DNA from: a virus
Virus record (IMG/VR): IMGVR_UViG_3300009285_001796
Location: 1 to 49,664 of that record
DNA: 49,664 nt
Direction: 5' to 3' (one strand)
Shown: positions 1 to 7,095 of the stretch, piece after piece
Layout: every line of letters begins with the position of its first letter
Position numbering within the stretch: position 1 is the stretch's first letter
Translations under genes and position numbers: made by a program
The notes under the pieces: generated by a model
Told to the model about the DNA's origin: nothing
The model's input: only the letters and a program-made list of their open reading frames with translations
The model's database searches: none

Positions 1-1
1 G

Positions 2-424
2 GCGGTATCTCCTGATATCGTGATAGGCGTGGGAGGCTATGCGTCTGTAGGCCCAATGCTTGCGGCATCCATAATGTCAATGCCCACAATGATAGTAGAG
101 CAGAATTCTGTGCCGGGGCTTGCAAATAAACTCCTTGGAAAATTTGTCGGCGCCGTAGGAGTAACGTATCAGGAAAGTATATCGTTTTTCCCGAGGGCAA
201 AGACATTTTTCACAGGGAATCCTATCAGGACTCGCATTCTGACAGGAAACAGGGACGCCGCCTATGACATCTTTTCGCTTGACAGGAATAAGTTTACGCT
301 ATTCGTCTTTGGCGGCAGTTCCGGCGCAAGTGCTGTTTGCGACTTTGCCTTGCGGCGTCCTCTTCCAGGGGAAACGTCAGTGAAACTCACGTCGATTGCT
401 TCTTGGATTTCGCCTTCAGCATAG
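2..424 (+). pseudogene. murG: Partial MurG (undecaprenyl-PP-MurNAc-pentapeptide GlcNAc transferase), truncated at both ends
   Basis: The open frame enters from the left edge. It reads PDIVIGVGGYAS, then an EQN..PGL.NK segment, VTYQES..FFP, TGNPIR and finally FVFGGSSGA. These are the MurG N-domain glycine loop, the EQN motif, the inter-domain GNP linker and the start of the C-terminal Rossmann domain, in the right order. MurG adds GlcNAc to lipid I at the inner membrane. Similarity stops abruptly after GGSSGA, near 325-335. From there to the TAG/TAA at 422-424 the frame is simply the antisense of the phage recT gene. The UDP-GlcNAc-binding half is therefore missing. Family identity is confident. 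Whether this is a real host flank, a captured fragment or an assembly chimera cannot be told from the window. Confidence 0.85.
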
Positions 425-960
425 GCCGTGCCGATTATGTCGGGGAACAGGCGCCGAGCGAGCCGAGACATGGCACGAGCGAACAGCATATCATCCGGGG
501 TCTTGATCCAGGCCCCGCCGTCCTTCACCAATCCCATTCTCTGTGCCATCTCGATGGTAAACGTGACTCGGTGTTCTTCACCGCTATCCTTGCGCTTGCC
601 AAAGATGGTGCATTTCTCATGCGTCGATTCCTCGATCTTCAGGATGTGTCCACTCTGTCGGATGCGTATATTCATCATCCTCGCGGACATCTCGATTTTG
701 CCCTGGATATTGTGGAATCCACCTGAAATTGCGGTCATTGGGGGACAGCCCAATTCACGGGCATAGAGCATGATAGCCATGACTCCATCAAGACCACCAA
801 GACTCAGAAAGAATTTGCTACCTTGGGCTGTACTTGCCAGCACCTTCAGCACTTCCAACTCTTCTTTCGATGGGAGAATCGGGAGGTACTGCCCCCCGCG
901 ATCTACCACCATCCCCATTTCTTGCGCATCCTCTCGTGTCATTACTGCTGTATCAGCCAT
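262..960 (-). CDS. recT: RecT-family single-strand annealing protein, C-terminus altered by the murG junction
   Basis: 232 residues from ATG at 960. An in-frame TTG at 1002 lacks a ribosome site, whereas GGAGGA lies at 973-978 ahead of the ATG, at a rather long 12-nt spacing. The segment DDMLFARAMSRLARR followed by LFPDIIGTAYAEGE is typical of phage RecT proteins. These anneal complementary single strands during phage replication and recombination. The last residues (about from LPPKTNS) are antisense to the murG fragment, so the native C-terminal tail is probably replaced. It is the last gene of the leftward early operon, and genes normally downstream (exonuclease, SSB, replication) are absent because of the junction. 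Family call good; native 3' end uncertain. Confidence 0.8.
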   Translation of the reverse strand: MADTAVMTREDAQEMGMVVDRGGQYLPILPSKEELEVLKVLASTAQGSKFFLSLGGLDGVMAIMLYARELGCPPMTAISGGFHNIQGKIEMSARMMNIRIRQSGHILKIEESTHEKCTIFGKRKDSGEEHRVTFTIEMAQRMGLVKDGGAWIKTPDDMLFARAMSRLARRLFPDIIGTAYAEGEIQEAIDVSFTDVSPGRGRRKAKSQTALAPELPPKTNSVNLFLSSEKMS

Positions 961-980
961 CCTCTTTTTTATTCCTCCTT

Positions 981-1223
981 TTATATCGGCATTTCGCAAC
1001 AAAGCGGTCTGGCAGATGGTTTACGTTTCTTCTCCCACGGTCGTTGGGGAGCCCCTGCATGTTGCACGTTGTATTCCTCATCACTCAGCCAGTATGGGCA
1101 GAGTGTCGGGCGAATGCAGCACGCGAACATGACGTTTATGTTGCCCGCTCTGGTCCATCGCCATGCTTTCAGTTGCCGCGCGTGGCAATGTTTCAGTTCG
1201 GTAAGATGCAGACGGCAATTCAT
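981..1223 (-). CDS. Small Cys/His-rich protein of unknown function
   Basis: 80 residues. The ATG overlaps the upstream stop in an ATGA arrangement (1220-1223) and the frame exactly fills the gap before recT, which supports translation. It is rich in Cys, His, Trp and Arg (for example ACCIRPTLCPYW and a C-terminal CCEMPI) but has no clear paired CxxC zinc ribbon. The recT ribosome site lies just downstream of its stop. I do not recognise a family. The composition could also fit a non-coding filler, so confidence is moderate. Confidence 0.45.
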   Translation of the reverse strand: MNCRLHLTELKHCHARQLKAWRWTRAGNINVMFACCIRPTLCPYWLSDEEYNVQHAGAPQRPWEKKRKPSARPLCCEMPI

Positions 1224-1414
1224 GATCTATCCTTGTCCGTTTGGACCTTCGCCGATGCTGAACCTTGACCCCGCTGTGTCTCTTCGATCTCGCTCCACTC
1301 TTCGAGCCGTTTCATCGACTTGGTGGATACACGTCTGGAATCACAGGAAGGGCAACGGTCAAGGCTGTTCGCACGTTGTGCGCCGCATGAGGCGCAGAGA
1401 ACAAATGTTTCCAT
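1220..1414 (-). CDS. Small zinc-ribbon protein
   Basis: 64 residues with CASC (8-11) and CPSC (21-24), a two-knuckle zinc ribbon at the N-terminus followed by a charged tail. The start codon overlaps the preceding gene's TGA (TGATG at 1412-1416), so translation is probably coupled to the DUF2303-like gene. Such tiny ribbon proteins are common in phage early operons and usually have no assigned role. It could bind nucleic acid or stabilise a partner protein; neither is shown here. Confidence 0.65.
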   Translation of the reverse strand: METFVLCASCGAQRANSLDRCPSCDSRRVSTKSMKRLEEWSEIEETQRGQGSASAKVQTDKDRS

Positions 1415-2196
1415 CAGACTCCCTCGATAACGAGATCGTCAGGCAGGCCCGTGGAAAGCTTTTCCATCGCCTGCTCGATCAGGGCCTCCCAGGAGCCGTC
1501 ATTCTCGACTTTGATCAAGTGAAACGACGCGGAACGGTTATCAATATTGATCCGGAACAAAAACCGATTTGCGATCTCGAATTCCCTGGTCCCCGTTGGC
1601 ATAAGGATTTCGATCTCCTTGGGGAACACAACTCGGCTGCCCTCTACATTCTTGCTCTGCTTCACTTCAACGGCGATAAACGCTCCGCGGTCTTCCATCT
1701 TGATCTCTTCGGAACTGATGGTGTTGAAGTTGCGGAGCAGAACCCGAAGGTCATCTTCATTCGTGACCTTCCCTGCATACTGGTCCAGGAAGGTGAGGAA
1801 GCCCTGGTATGTGAACTGATAGGTTTTTTCCGGGTGTTTGAATGGGACTCGAACAAAATCCATGACCGCGGATATGTCAGAACGGCGGATTTGGTCACCG
1901 ATGGTGTTTAAATACGCGACGACCCCGCTCTTGTTGATGACCACTCGGATAGATTCTTGCCAGGTGTCCCTTACCGGGGAAGAATTGAGGAACGCGAGCA
2001 AGGCATCGCAGGTTCCCAGTTTCAATGCCTCCCCGTGTTCACTGAATGTTCCGGCTGTGACAAAGGGGTTATTTTCGATCTCCCGATAGCCCTCATCCAC
2101 AAATTCCTTGCCTCCGGCCGCTGTCGTATCAGGTCGAAAATGACCCGCAATCCAGGCCAGGGCGTCTTTGATGATGCTCGGATCTCCATCACACAT
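1414..2196 (-). CDS. DUF2303-like (YfdQ-like) phage protein, tentative
   Basis: 260 residues, ATG coupled to the upstream gene by TAATG at 2194-2198. The overall pattern resembles DUF2303 phage proteins: an N-terminal region, a helical middle with a VVAYLN..GD segment, a run of charged strands, then PKEIEILMPTGTREFEI..RFLFRI and a final acidic segment. These usually sit near RecT/exonuclease genes in early operons, and the context here fits. Function is unknown in the family. The assignment is by pattern only and would need a profile search. Confidence 0.5.
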   Translation of the reverse strand: MCDGDPSIIKDALAWIAGHFRPDTTAAGGKEFVDEGYREIENNPFVTAGTFSEHGEALKLGTCDALLAFLNSSPVRDTWQESIRVVINKSGVVAYLNTIGDQIRRSDISAVMDFVRVPFKHPEKTYQFTYQGFLTFLDQYAGKVTNEDDLRVLLRNFNTISSEEIKMEDRGAFIAVEVKQSKNVEGSRVVFPKEIEILMPTGTREFEIANRFLFRINIDNRSASFHLIKVENDGSWEALIEQAMEKLSTGLPDDLVIEGV

Positions 2197-2534
2197 TAGT
2201 CACCTCCCTCTCTTCTGATCGACCGGACCTTTTCCTCGTCCGGGAACAATGATTGGTCTTCCATGACTTCATCGAGGAGCATTTGACCTTGGCGGATGAC
2301 GGCCTTGATGGATTTGGACTTGCGAGGTGGAACCTTGATCTTCTTGCTCAGGAGTACCCGCATCAGCGTGGGATCATCGGTCTCCGGAAGAAACTCCGCT
2401 TCGATGATCAATTTCCGGGGCGCGTTATCCTGGAACCGTTTATCCCCCAGGTTTTCGGTGATTTCCTCAATGCCCTCCTCCCACAGTTCGTTCAACTGTT
2501 GGAGATGTTCTGCTGTGAACGGTAATCGTGGCAT
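2196..2534 (-). CDS. Conserved phage early protein, unknown function
   Basis: 112 residues starting at ATG 2534 behind an excellent AAGGAGGCAAG site. The sequence is a charged alpha/beta protein: an N-terminal helix (AEHLQQLNELWEEG), a strand pair around KLIIEAEFLPE, a Pro/Lys turn (KVPPRKSKSIKAV) and an acidic C-terminus. No motif is recognised. It is sandwiched and translationally coupled between the HTH protein and the DUF2303-like protein, so it probably belongs to the same recombination/replication module. Confidence 0.6.
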   Translation of the reverse strand: MPRLPFTAEHLQQLNELWEEGIEEITENLGDKRFQDNAPRKLIIEAEFLPETDDPTLMRVLLSKKIKVPPRKSKSIKAVIRQGQMLLDEVMEDQSLFPDEEKVRSIRREGGD

Positions 2535-2543
2535 CTTGCCTCC

Positions 2544-2786
2544 TTATGCTCTCTTCTCCAATTTCAGAAGTGTCGGTCGCCCAACTCTCCTCGGCGCGGC
2601 CCTCTGGACTGTTGACTCTTCGATGAATCGGTTAAAATCCGCTCTGAGAATCAACCATGTGCTGCGCTTCTTGCCAGGGATCTTGAGATGCTCAATCCTG
2701 CCCTCTTTTAGCCATGCGTAAATAGCCTGCGGTGTCACTGGCAGAGTTTCGAGAACTTCCTTGATGCTCATGTATTTTGATTGCAT
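2544..2786 (-). CDS. Small helix-turn-helix protein (HTH_17 / excisionase or AlpA type)
   Basis: 80 residues from ATG at 2786. Longer upstream frames lack a ribosome site, and the one here (AGAGAAAT) is weak. MSIKEVLETLPVTPQAIYAW starts a winged HTH of the MerR/excisionase kind, followed by the wing ..KIPGKKRSTWLILRADFNRFIEE, the usual ending of HTH_17 domains. Such proteins either direct excision with a tyrosine integrase or act as transcription factors. The basic tail (RRVGRPTLLKLEKR) adds DNA contacts. It is co-transcribed away from the integrase, so an excisionase role is possible but unproven. Confidence 0.65.
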   Translation of the reverse strand: MQSKYMSIKEVLETLPVTPQAIYAWLKEGRIEHLKIPGKKRSTWLILRADFNRFIEESTVQRAAPRRVGRPTLLKLEKRA

Positions 2787-2951
2787 GGCTGATTTCTCTT
2801 TGTTGGGGTCTGTGGTTTGAGGACCATCCCTTTGTTCCTCGCATTGTGAATGGATGGCCCTCCTCCGCCGGCGCACGGGAAACCGCGTTGTCGAGGAGCC
2901 GACTCACTTTGCCCTGAGACTGACGTTACCTGCATCAGTGCTCCGGGACTT

Positions 2952-3233
2952 CTACCTTGCGCCGTTTACCGCGTCTTTCAGGCTCTTGGTTGCGGTAAAA
3001 CGGACCTTATTGCGGGCAGCAATGGTGATGTTGATCTTTCTGAAGGGATCGCGGCCCACGCGTTCCTTGTAGTGATGGACGCCGAACGTTCCGAGCTTTT
3101 CGAGCTTCACATGCCTGCCTGCCTGGAGGTTCGATGTCACGATCTTGATGAGCTTGTCGAAGTACTCGTTTGCCATTGCTCTGTTAATGCCGCACGATTC
3201 CGCGAACTCAGCGATCAATTCTGATTTCTTCAA
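2952..3233 (-). CDS. HU-family nucleoid protein (TTG start)
   Basis: 93 residues. An upstream in-frame start would add 17 residues unlike HU. The TTG at 3231-3233 has GGAGG at 3241-3245, 7 nt away, and places KKSELIAEFAE exactly where HU proteins begin. It ends with LEKLGTFGVHHY, the arm GRDPFRKINITIAARNK and VRFTATKSLKDAVN, all canonical. HU bends DNA as a dimer and assists recombination, replication and packaging. The arm-tip proline (RDP) is present. It lies next to a second, diverged HU/IHF-like gene, so a heterodimer is possible. Confidence 0.85.
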   Translation of the reverse strand: MKKSELIAEFAESCGINRAMANEYFDKLIKIVTSNLQAGRHVKLEKLGTFGVHHYKERVGRDPFRKINITIAARNKVRFTATKSLKDAVNGAR

Positions 3234-3316
3234 TTTCTGCCCTCCTTTTTTTGATGCCGGTTTTTGCCAAGCACCCACCGGCAAGGGGAAAGGGGAAGTT
3301 TGACCATGCCAGCGAA

Positions 3317-3610
3317 TTATTCGATATCTTCGGGTAAGCCCGGTCGGAATCTAGCGCAGGGGCGAAACTCTATTTTTCTTGCGCCCAACTTACGCACGCG
3401 CTTTCCGGTCTTGCGGGAGCGATAGACTCGGCCAGGAACGCGGATGGGATACCAGCCGCCAAACGTATTGATGTGAACATTGTCCCCGGATTCCAATGCT
3501 GTCCGGATGACCTTGAGCACGAGACTTAACGCCTTTGAAGCCTTGCGCTCAGTTAATCCCATGACGCGACGCAACTCACCAACGATTTCAGCCCGGCCGA
3601 GTGTGCTCAT
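3317..3610 (-). CDS. Diverged HU/IHF-like DNA-binding protein
   Basis: 97 residues; ATG overlaps the upstream BRO gene's stop (ATGA, 3607-3610). The N-terminal helices (GRAEIVGELRRVMGLTERKA..ALSLVLKVIRTALESGD) and VHINTFGGWYPIRVPGRVYR followed by KTGKRVRKLG and KIEFRPC follow the HU/IHF plan. The arm differs: RVYRSRKTG replaces the usual RNPxTG, so the intercalating proline is missing. It may bind DNA without strong bending or pair with the neighbouring HU. Confidence 0.75.
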   Translation of the reverse strand: MSTLGRAEIVGELRRVMGLTERKASKALSLVLKVIRTALESGDNVHINTFGGWYPIRVPGRVYRSRKTGKRVRKLGARKIEFRPCARFRPGLPEDIE

Positions 3611-4449
3611 GTCAGGGGTGCTCCGTGGGCCACCCCACTCCTATTGCTGATCAGGAGTTTCAATTTTGCTTGTTTCGGGTATTCGCTTACTAGCCAAACT
3701 TCGAGTGCCTCACGGAGGAACTGATCGTTTTCCGGGCATGGCTGAATCACATAGTCCGGCATCTTTCCGCGGGACCGGCGATTCCGTTGCGAAAGAAGGC
3801 CCCCCCGGGTCTGTGCATGTCGCAGCGCACAGTAAACGTCGAAAGACCCACCACGATTGAAATATGCCGGTAATCGTTGAAGTGATGGGATAATGGCCTT
3901 GAGGCGTTCGGTCGGTGTGGGCCAGTAGGAATTATCGGCCTGCGCGGGGATGAAGGTCTGGGCTCGCCATTCCCTCATTTCATTGACTTCGGCCGCGAGG
4001 TTCTGAACCATCTTCCCCTGGAGCAAGAGCGTTTCATTCATCTGGTTGAGGATTTGGGTTAGGACTTCTGGATTGAATTGCTCTTGGATTTTCGGATCAA
4101 CGTAGTAGCCTTTCATGACCTCATAAAGGACTGTCTCTGCCCAGTCGCGGAACGGGATAGCACCTCTTGCGTCGCTCCGCATACACACTCGGATAATTCC
4201 ACGATGTGACAATACGAGGAGTTTTTGATAACCTCCTCCTGTTGGTAAAGGGAGGTATTTGAAATGCACCCCTTCAGAAAGCTCGCCACTGTTACGCATT
4301 TGTGACACGAGTTGTTTAAGTGAGCGAGGTTTGTCGTATTGGAGAGCCTCGCTAATATGATTAGCGACGGCCCATTTGTCGCCATCGGGTCCAAAGACCT
4401 CGATGTCGGAATTGGCGAACCTGACAAGCTCTCTGCGCAGTTCAGGCAT
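3607..4449 (-). CDS. BRO-N domain protein (antirepressor-like)
   Basis: 280 residues. The N-terminal ~120 residues form a BRO-N domain: KWAVANHISEALQY, KPRSLKQLV, a VLSHRGIIRVCMRS strand-helix unit, and FRDWAETVLYEVMKGYYV. BRO-N proteins bind DNA and in phages often act as antirepressors or regulators. The middle (about 125-165) looks coiled-coil. The C-terminal ~110 residues are basic and unassigned. It overlaps the GIY-YIG-like gene by 8 nt. Its place directly behind the repressor supports a regulatory role. Confidence 0.8.
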   Translation of the reverse strand: MPELRRELVRFANSDIEVFGPDGDKWAVANHISEALQYDKPRSLKQLVSQMRNSGELSEGVHFKYLPLPTGGGYQKLLVLSHRGIIRVCMRSDARGAIPFRDWAETVLYEVMKGYYVDPKIQEQFNPEVLTQILNQMNETLLLQGKMVQNLAAEVNEMREWRAQTFIPAQADNSYWPTPTERLKAIIPSLQRLPAYFNRGGSFDVYCALRHAQTRGGLLSQRNRRSRGKMPDYVIQPCPENDQFLREALEVWLVSEYPKQAKLKLLISNRSGVAHGAPLT

Positions 4450-4933
4450 TGACAGTCCCCTTTTTTGCTACCTTTTGTTTCGATGCGGCCTGCAATCGGA
4501 TAAAGTTGGTAAGTTGTGGATGCGGCTTGAACCATTCACCGTGTAGACGACAGAACGCAAATCTCTTGTGAAATTCCTTCTCCGTCTCTAGCGTTCCGTG
4601 AATTGCTAATAACAGTTTCAACTCAGTAGCATTTGATAGTTGCAGGGCCGATAGACGCCCATGTAAGTTCCGGGAAAAACCTATCTTGATCGGGCCACCC
4701 TCCACCTGAGCCACAAAATAGACGCGTCCCAGAGGTTGCTCCGCAAAATGATATTGGGTGCGGACCTCCTTCAGGCTATCCCATATATACGCTTTCCGAG
4801 CCGCTACGCACTTTTCACACATGGTGGCTAGTTCAGCTTCAAGTTGACTGACGAGCCCTTTCATCAATTCGTGGTTTTCCGTGAACTGGATCGTCAAGTC
4901 TTCGAAATGCTTGACTATGAGATCACCTGACAT
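4442..4933 (-). CDS. T5orf172 / MUG113-type GIY-YIG-like protein
   Basis: 163 residues from ATG at 4933, chosen because GGGGGGAAG sits directly upstream; a longer frame starts without one. Residues 1-60 are helical, probably coiled coil with a CEKC pair. Residues ~71-140 carry VYFVAQVEGGPIKIGFS, R..ALQ, E.E.HKRF and HGEWFK, the strand/KIG, Arg, His and GEWF signatures of T5orf172 domains. This is a GIY-YIG-related nuclease fold found in many phage regulators next to BRO/KilA proteins. Its start overlaps the repressor gene by 19 nt. Nuclease activity is not certain. Confidence 0.8.
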   Translation of the reverse strand: MSGDLIVKHFEDLTIQFTENHELMKGLVSQLEAELATMCEKCVAARKAYIWDSLKEVRTQYHFAEQPLGRVYFVAQVEGGPIKIGFSRNLHGRLSALQLSNATELKLLLAIHGTLETEKEFHKRFAFCRLHGEWFKPHPQLTNFIRLQAASKQKVAKKGTVNA

Positions 4934-5214
4934 TCTGCTTCCCCCCTGTGTATGCGGTGTTTCTGACAGATTACTTCCGCCTTCTTTCGACACATCGCAC
5001 CACTGCCGTCATAAAGCCACATGACATGGATCCCCAGCTTTTCAGCCAGCCGCACAAACGTATCCAAGTCCGGTCGATTGCCTTTGTTCAACCAACCCCG
5101 GACCGTCTCAGTCGGCTCGTCTACGGCCTTGGCAATTGCGACTACGGTTTTGCAGTTCGGCAATCTTGACTTGAGGCGTTCCGGAAAGAATTCCTTACCT
5201 TTAGAGATAGACAT
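4915..5214 (-). CDS. Phage repressor-like XRE/CI-type HTH protein
   Basis: 99 residues. The ATG at 5214 is preceded by GGAGGAATTGCGC; the upstream in-frame extension has no such site. Residues 20-65 (VVAIAKAVDEPTETVRGWLNKG...DTFVRLAEKLGIHVMWLYDG) are a HTH of the CI type, with the usual LAEKLG..V.WL ending. There is no LexA/S24 autoprotease domain, so induction would need an antirepressor, and the BRO protein two genes downstream is a candidate. It is the first gene of the leftward operon and faces the Cro-like gene across a 137-bp control region. Confidence 0.75.
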   Translation of the reverse strand: MSISKGKEFFPERLKSRLPNCKTVVAIAKAVDEPTETVRGWLNKGNRPDLDTFVRLAEKLGIHVMWLYDGSGAMCRKKAEVICQKHRIHRGEAECQVIS

Positions 5215-5303
5215 GCGCAATTCCTCCAAATAATCCTTGACAAACCACAAGCGTCCGTGTTTACGGTATTGCCTGACCAATCGTTAACGGTGTGTCGTGT
5301 GGT

Positions 5304-5319
5304 CTGAAGTATCCTTCAG
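5304..5319. promoter_or_regulatory. Operator candidate: inverted repeat CTGAAG-tatc-CTTCAG
   Basis: A perfect 6-bp inverted repeat with a 4-bp spacer lies over the -10 box of the leftward promoter. Binding here would block that promoter. The same intergenic region has two further short dyads, CGTTAACG (5282-5289) and CCGT-gttt-ACGG near 5255, which could be additional operators. Which protein binds is inferred from position only. Confidence 0.45.
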
Positions 5320-5336
5320 GGTTCAGGACTTGTCAA
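5308..5336 (-). promoter_or_regulatory. Leftward sigma70-type promoter for the repressor/early operon
   Basis: On the minus strand TTGACA (5336-5331) is followed after exactly 17 bp by GATACT (5313-5308). The -35 is perfect and the -10 matches four of six. Predicted transcription would start near 5300, giving a leader of about 85 nt before the repressor ATG at 5214. On the plus strand a second TTGACA (5237-5242) has only a poor -10 (TTTACG), a possible weak rightward promoter. Confidence 0.65.
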
Positions 5337-5351
5337 GGGATTTTTCCGCTC

Positions 5352-5675
5352 ATGCCAAAGAAAATAGAAAACAACTTTTATGATAGGTTTATGGCCCTAA
5401 AACCTAAAGGTCTTTCTGATACTAAGTGGTTTGCTAAATTCGGTTGGACAGGCAACAAGATGCACAAAAAATGCAGTGACTGGCCTCGCATTGAGTTCCC
5501 AGGGCCTAAAACCGTTCAGAAAATTCACGAACATTTTCCGTTGACAGCTGAACAGATGGTCACTCTCATATTAGGAACGGTGGTTAATCCGATCAAGACT
5601 TTGCCTGCCGGTGGGGGGGCGGAGCCGGCGACAGTGGCCGGTGGGTCCACCGGTGATAAAAGAGGGAGTGATTAG
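5352..5675 (+). CDS. Cro-like candidate / small phage regulator
   Basis: 107 residues from ATG at 5352, preceded by AAGGGA at about 12 nt. The stretch LSDTKWFAKFGWTGNKMHKK and PGPKTVQKIHEHFPLTAEQM looks like a short helical HTH protein, and its divergent position opposite the repressor is that of Cro. The C-terminus is low-complexity (Gly/Ala/Thr) and the DNA there has a CCGGTGG-gt-CCACCGG dyad. No family is securely recognised; the Cro role is positional inference. The integrase follows 87 bp downstream on the same strand. Confidence 0.5.
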   Translation: MPKKIENNFYDRFMALKPKGLSDTKWFAKFGWTGNKMHKKCSDWPRIEFPGPKTVQKIHEHFPLTAEQMVTLILGTVVNPIKTLPAGGGAEPATVAGGSTGDKRGSD

Positions 5676-5762
5676 CTTCAATACAGAGCGTTGCTGTCCG
5701 TGGCATTTGTCCATGCTGTTCTTCAGGAGCCGATTCTCGAATCATTAAGACAAGGGAAGTCC

Positions 5763-6911
5763 ATGCCGATAATTCAGCGCTGCCCCGAATGCAGGAATTT
5801 CGCAGCCGCCCGCGTCCAGGTTTGTTCATGTGGGAAACGGCTGCCAACAGGGAAAGGACGCCGGTTCTATCTCAAGAAGGATATCAACCGCGAGAGGCAT
5901 TTCCGTAGCCTTCCCTCCGGAACCACATTGATGGAAGCCGAGAGCCTGTATCACGAATGGATCACTTCTCTCGGGGTACGTTCAACAAAAACCGAAAAGG
6001 CCCCCCTGAGTATCCGCACCGTGGCTGATATCTACTTGAATCGCCTCCAAGTGGAGGGCCGGTCATATTTCCCCAATTCCAAACTGTTTCTGGGGCGATT
6101 ATGCGCCGCATTGGGAGGGGATACTCCGGCTAACGACGTGACGGTTCCCTTGGCGCGCGATATTCAAACGCGGTTGCGAAACGGAGGCGCGAGTCCCGCC
6201 TATGTGGACAGACACCTAGCGATCTACAAGGCCGCTTGGAATTACGTTATCCCTGAGCAACAAAACCCTTGGAACGCTGTGAAATTCTTCCGACCGGATA
6301 ATAATTTGGTGCGCTGGCTCTCAGAAAAAGAAATCGCGGATTTGCTCCTGGCCGCGACCGTCACACATCATAACTCGCCCCCCTATTTCAGGGAGATCAT
6401 TCTCATAGCCATTCACACCGGGATGCGAGAAGAAAATGTTCTCGGCCTTCACACTGATCAGACGGATTTCGATGCGCGACTCATACGCGTTACGCAAAAA
6501 AGAGGTCGCCAGCATACGGTTCCCATGAACACGATTATCTATGAGGCCCTTTGTCGGATTTGCCCACACGATGGAGGTTATTACTTCCCGAATCTGAAGA
6601 CGGGGGAACCCTACACCGCGATTCGTAAAACCTTTGCAACCTGCAAAAAACTGGCTGGCATCGACCGGCCCTTCAGGTTCCATGATCTTCGGCATCACGC
6701 GGCCACGACCCTCCTCAGAAAGACAAAGAATCTTCCGCTTGTCGGGAAGATCCTCGGGCACAGGTCGATTGTGACAACGATGCGTTATGCTCATGTTCTC
6801 GATGATGACATGCGCGAGGCCGTGGAGTCCCTGGTATTGGTAGACAACAACCACGACAACAACCATGCCGAAAGCGCAACCCGTAACATCCTGCCATTTC
6901 GGAGGAATTGA
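5763..6911 (+). CDS. int: Tyrosine integrase with N-terminal zinc ribbon
   Basis: 382 residues from ATG at 5763 behind GGGAAG; a TTG-start extension upstream is less likely. Residues 7-23 hold CPEC...CSC, a small zinc ribbon in place of a classical arm-binding N-domain. A SAM-like core-binding domain spans ~80-165. The catalytic domain has R222 (HTGMREEN), K247, H307 and R310 (HDLRHH), H333 (LGHRS) and nucleophile Y342 (MRYAH), so it is complete. It integrates and excises the phage at the att core 11 bp downstream of its stop codon. The Asn/His-rich tail (residues ~361-369) is encoded by DNA that doubles as an arm-type repeat. Confidence 0.92.
   Translation: MPIIQRCPECRNFAAARVQVCSCGKRLPTGKGRRFYLKKDINRERHFRSLPSGTTLMEAESLYHEWITSLGVRSTKTEKAPLSIRTVADIYLNRLQVEGRSYFPNSKLFLGRLCAALGGDTPANDVTVPLARDIQTRLRNGGASPAYVDRHLAIYKAAWNYVIPEQQNPWNAVKFFRPDNNLVRWLSEKEIADLLLAATVTHHNSPPYFREIILIAIHTGMREENVLGLHTDQTDFDARLIRVTQKRGRQHTVPMNTIIYEALCRICPHDGGYYFPNLKTGEPYTAIRKTFATCKKLAGIDRPFRFHDLRHHAATTLLRKTKNLPLVGKILGHRSIVTTMRYAHVLDDDMREAVESLVLVDNNHDNNHAESATRNILPFRRN
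6842..6864 (+). repeat. Putative P-arm integrase sites
   Basis: Two adjacent copies of a GACAACAACC unit (6843-6852 and 6855-6864) lie inside the 3' end of int. The second, with flanking bases ACGACAACAACC, is identical over 12 bp to a copy on the other side of the att core (7096-7107). Direct repeats flanking a core are the usual arrangement of arm-type integrase sites. Confidence 0.5.
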
Positions 6912-6921
6912 GGCTAGAATT

Positions 6922-6971
6922 AAGGACTGAAAATCCTTGTGTCGATGGTTCGATTCCGTCCCTCGGCACCA
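6922..6971 (+). other. attP: att core: 3' portion of tRNA-Phe(GAA)
   Basis: The 50 bp reproduce a tRNA from the anticodon stem to CCA. The anticodon stem is AAGGA/TCCTT with loop CTGAAAA (anticodon GAA at 6929-6931). There is a 5-nt variable loop, a T arm GATGG-TTCGATT-CCGTC, a 7-nt acceptor strand CCTCGGC, discriminator A and CCA (6969-6971). The D arm and 5' acceptor strand are absent upstream, so this is not a functional tRNA gene. It is the phage-borne copy that restores the host tRNA-Phe 3' end on integration. It starts 11 bp after the integrase stop. Confidence 0.85.
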
Positions 6972-6982
6972 TGAAAAAACTA

Positions 6983-7016
6983 AAGGATTCAAGACGTTTC
7001 TTGAGTCCTTTTTCTT
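6983..7016. terminator. Intrinsic, probably bidirectional terminator after int/att
   Basis: A 12-bp stem (6983-6994 with 6999-7010, one G-T pair) closed by a CGTT loop is followed by TTTTCTTT on the plus strand. On the minus strand it is followed by a T run from 6979-6974. It would stop rightward transcription from the integrase before the late region, and leftward read-through into int. Confidence 0.8.
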
Positions 7017-7095
7017 TGTCTGAGCCCTTTTCCCACAATCTCCTTCCTTAGCCCCACTTCAATATATCCAATAGCTTCCAAAACTTCACATGTCA

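Noticed and set aside
300-345. Mu-like transposition into murG
   Set aside because: No DDE transposase or MuB-like gene, and a tyrosine integrase with attP is present; the junction shows no terminal inverted repeat.
823-1911. Long rightward open frame of 362 codons
   Set aside because: It is antisense to four coupled leftward genes with good ribosome sites and recognisable motifs, and its own sequence is low-quality (Cys/Ser/Arg rich, no domain).
6922-6971. Functional tRNA-Phe gene
   Set aside because: The 5' acceptor strand and D arm are missing; only the 3' 50 nt are present, as in an att core.
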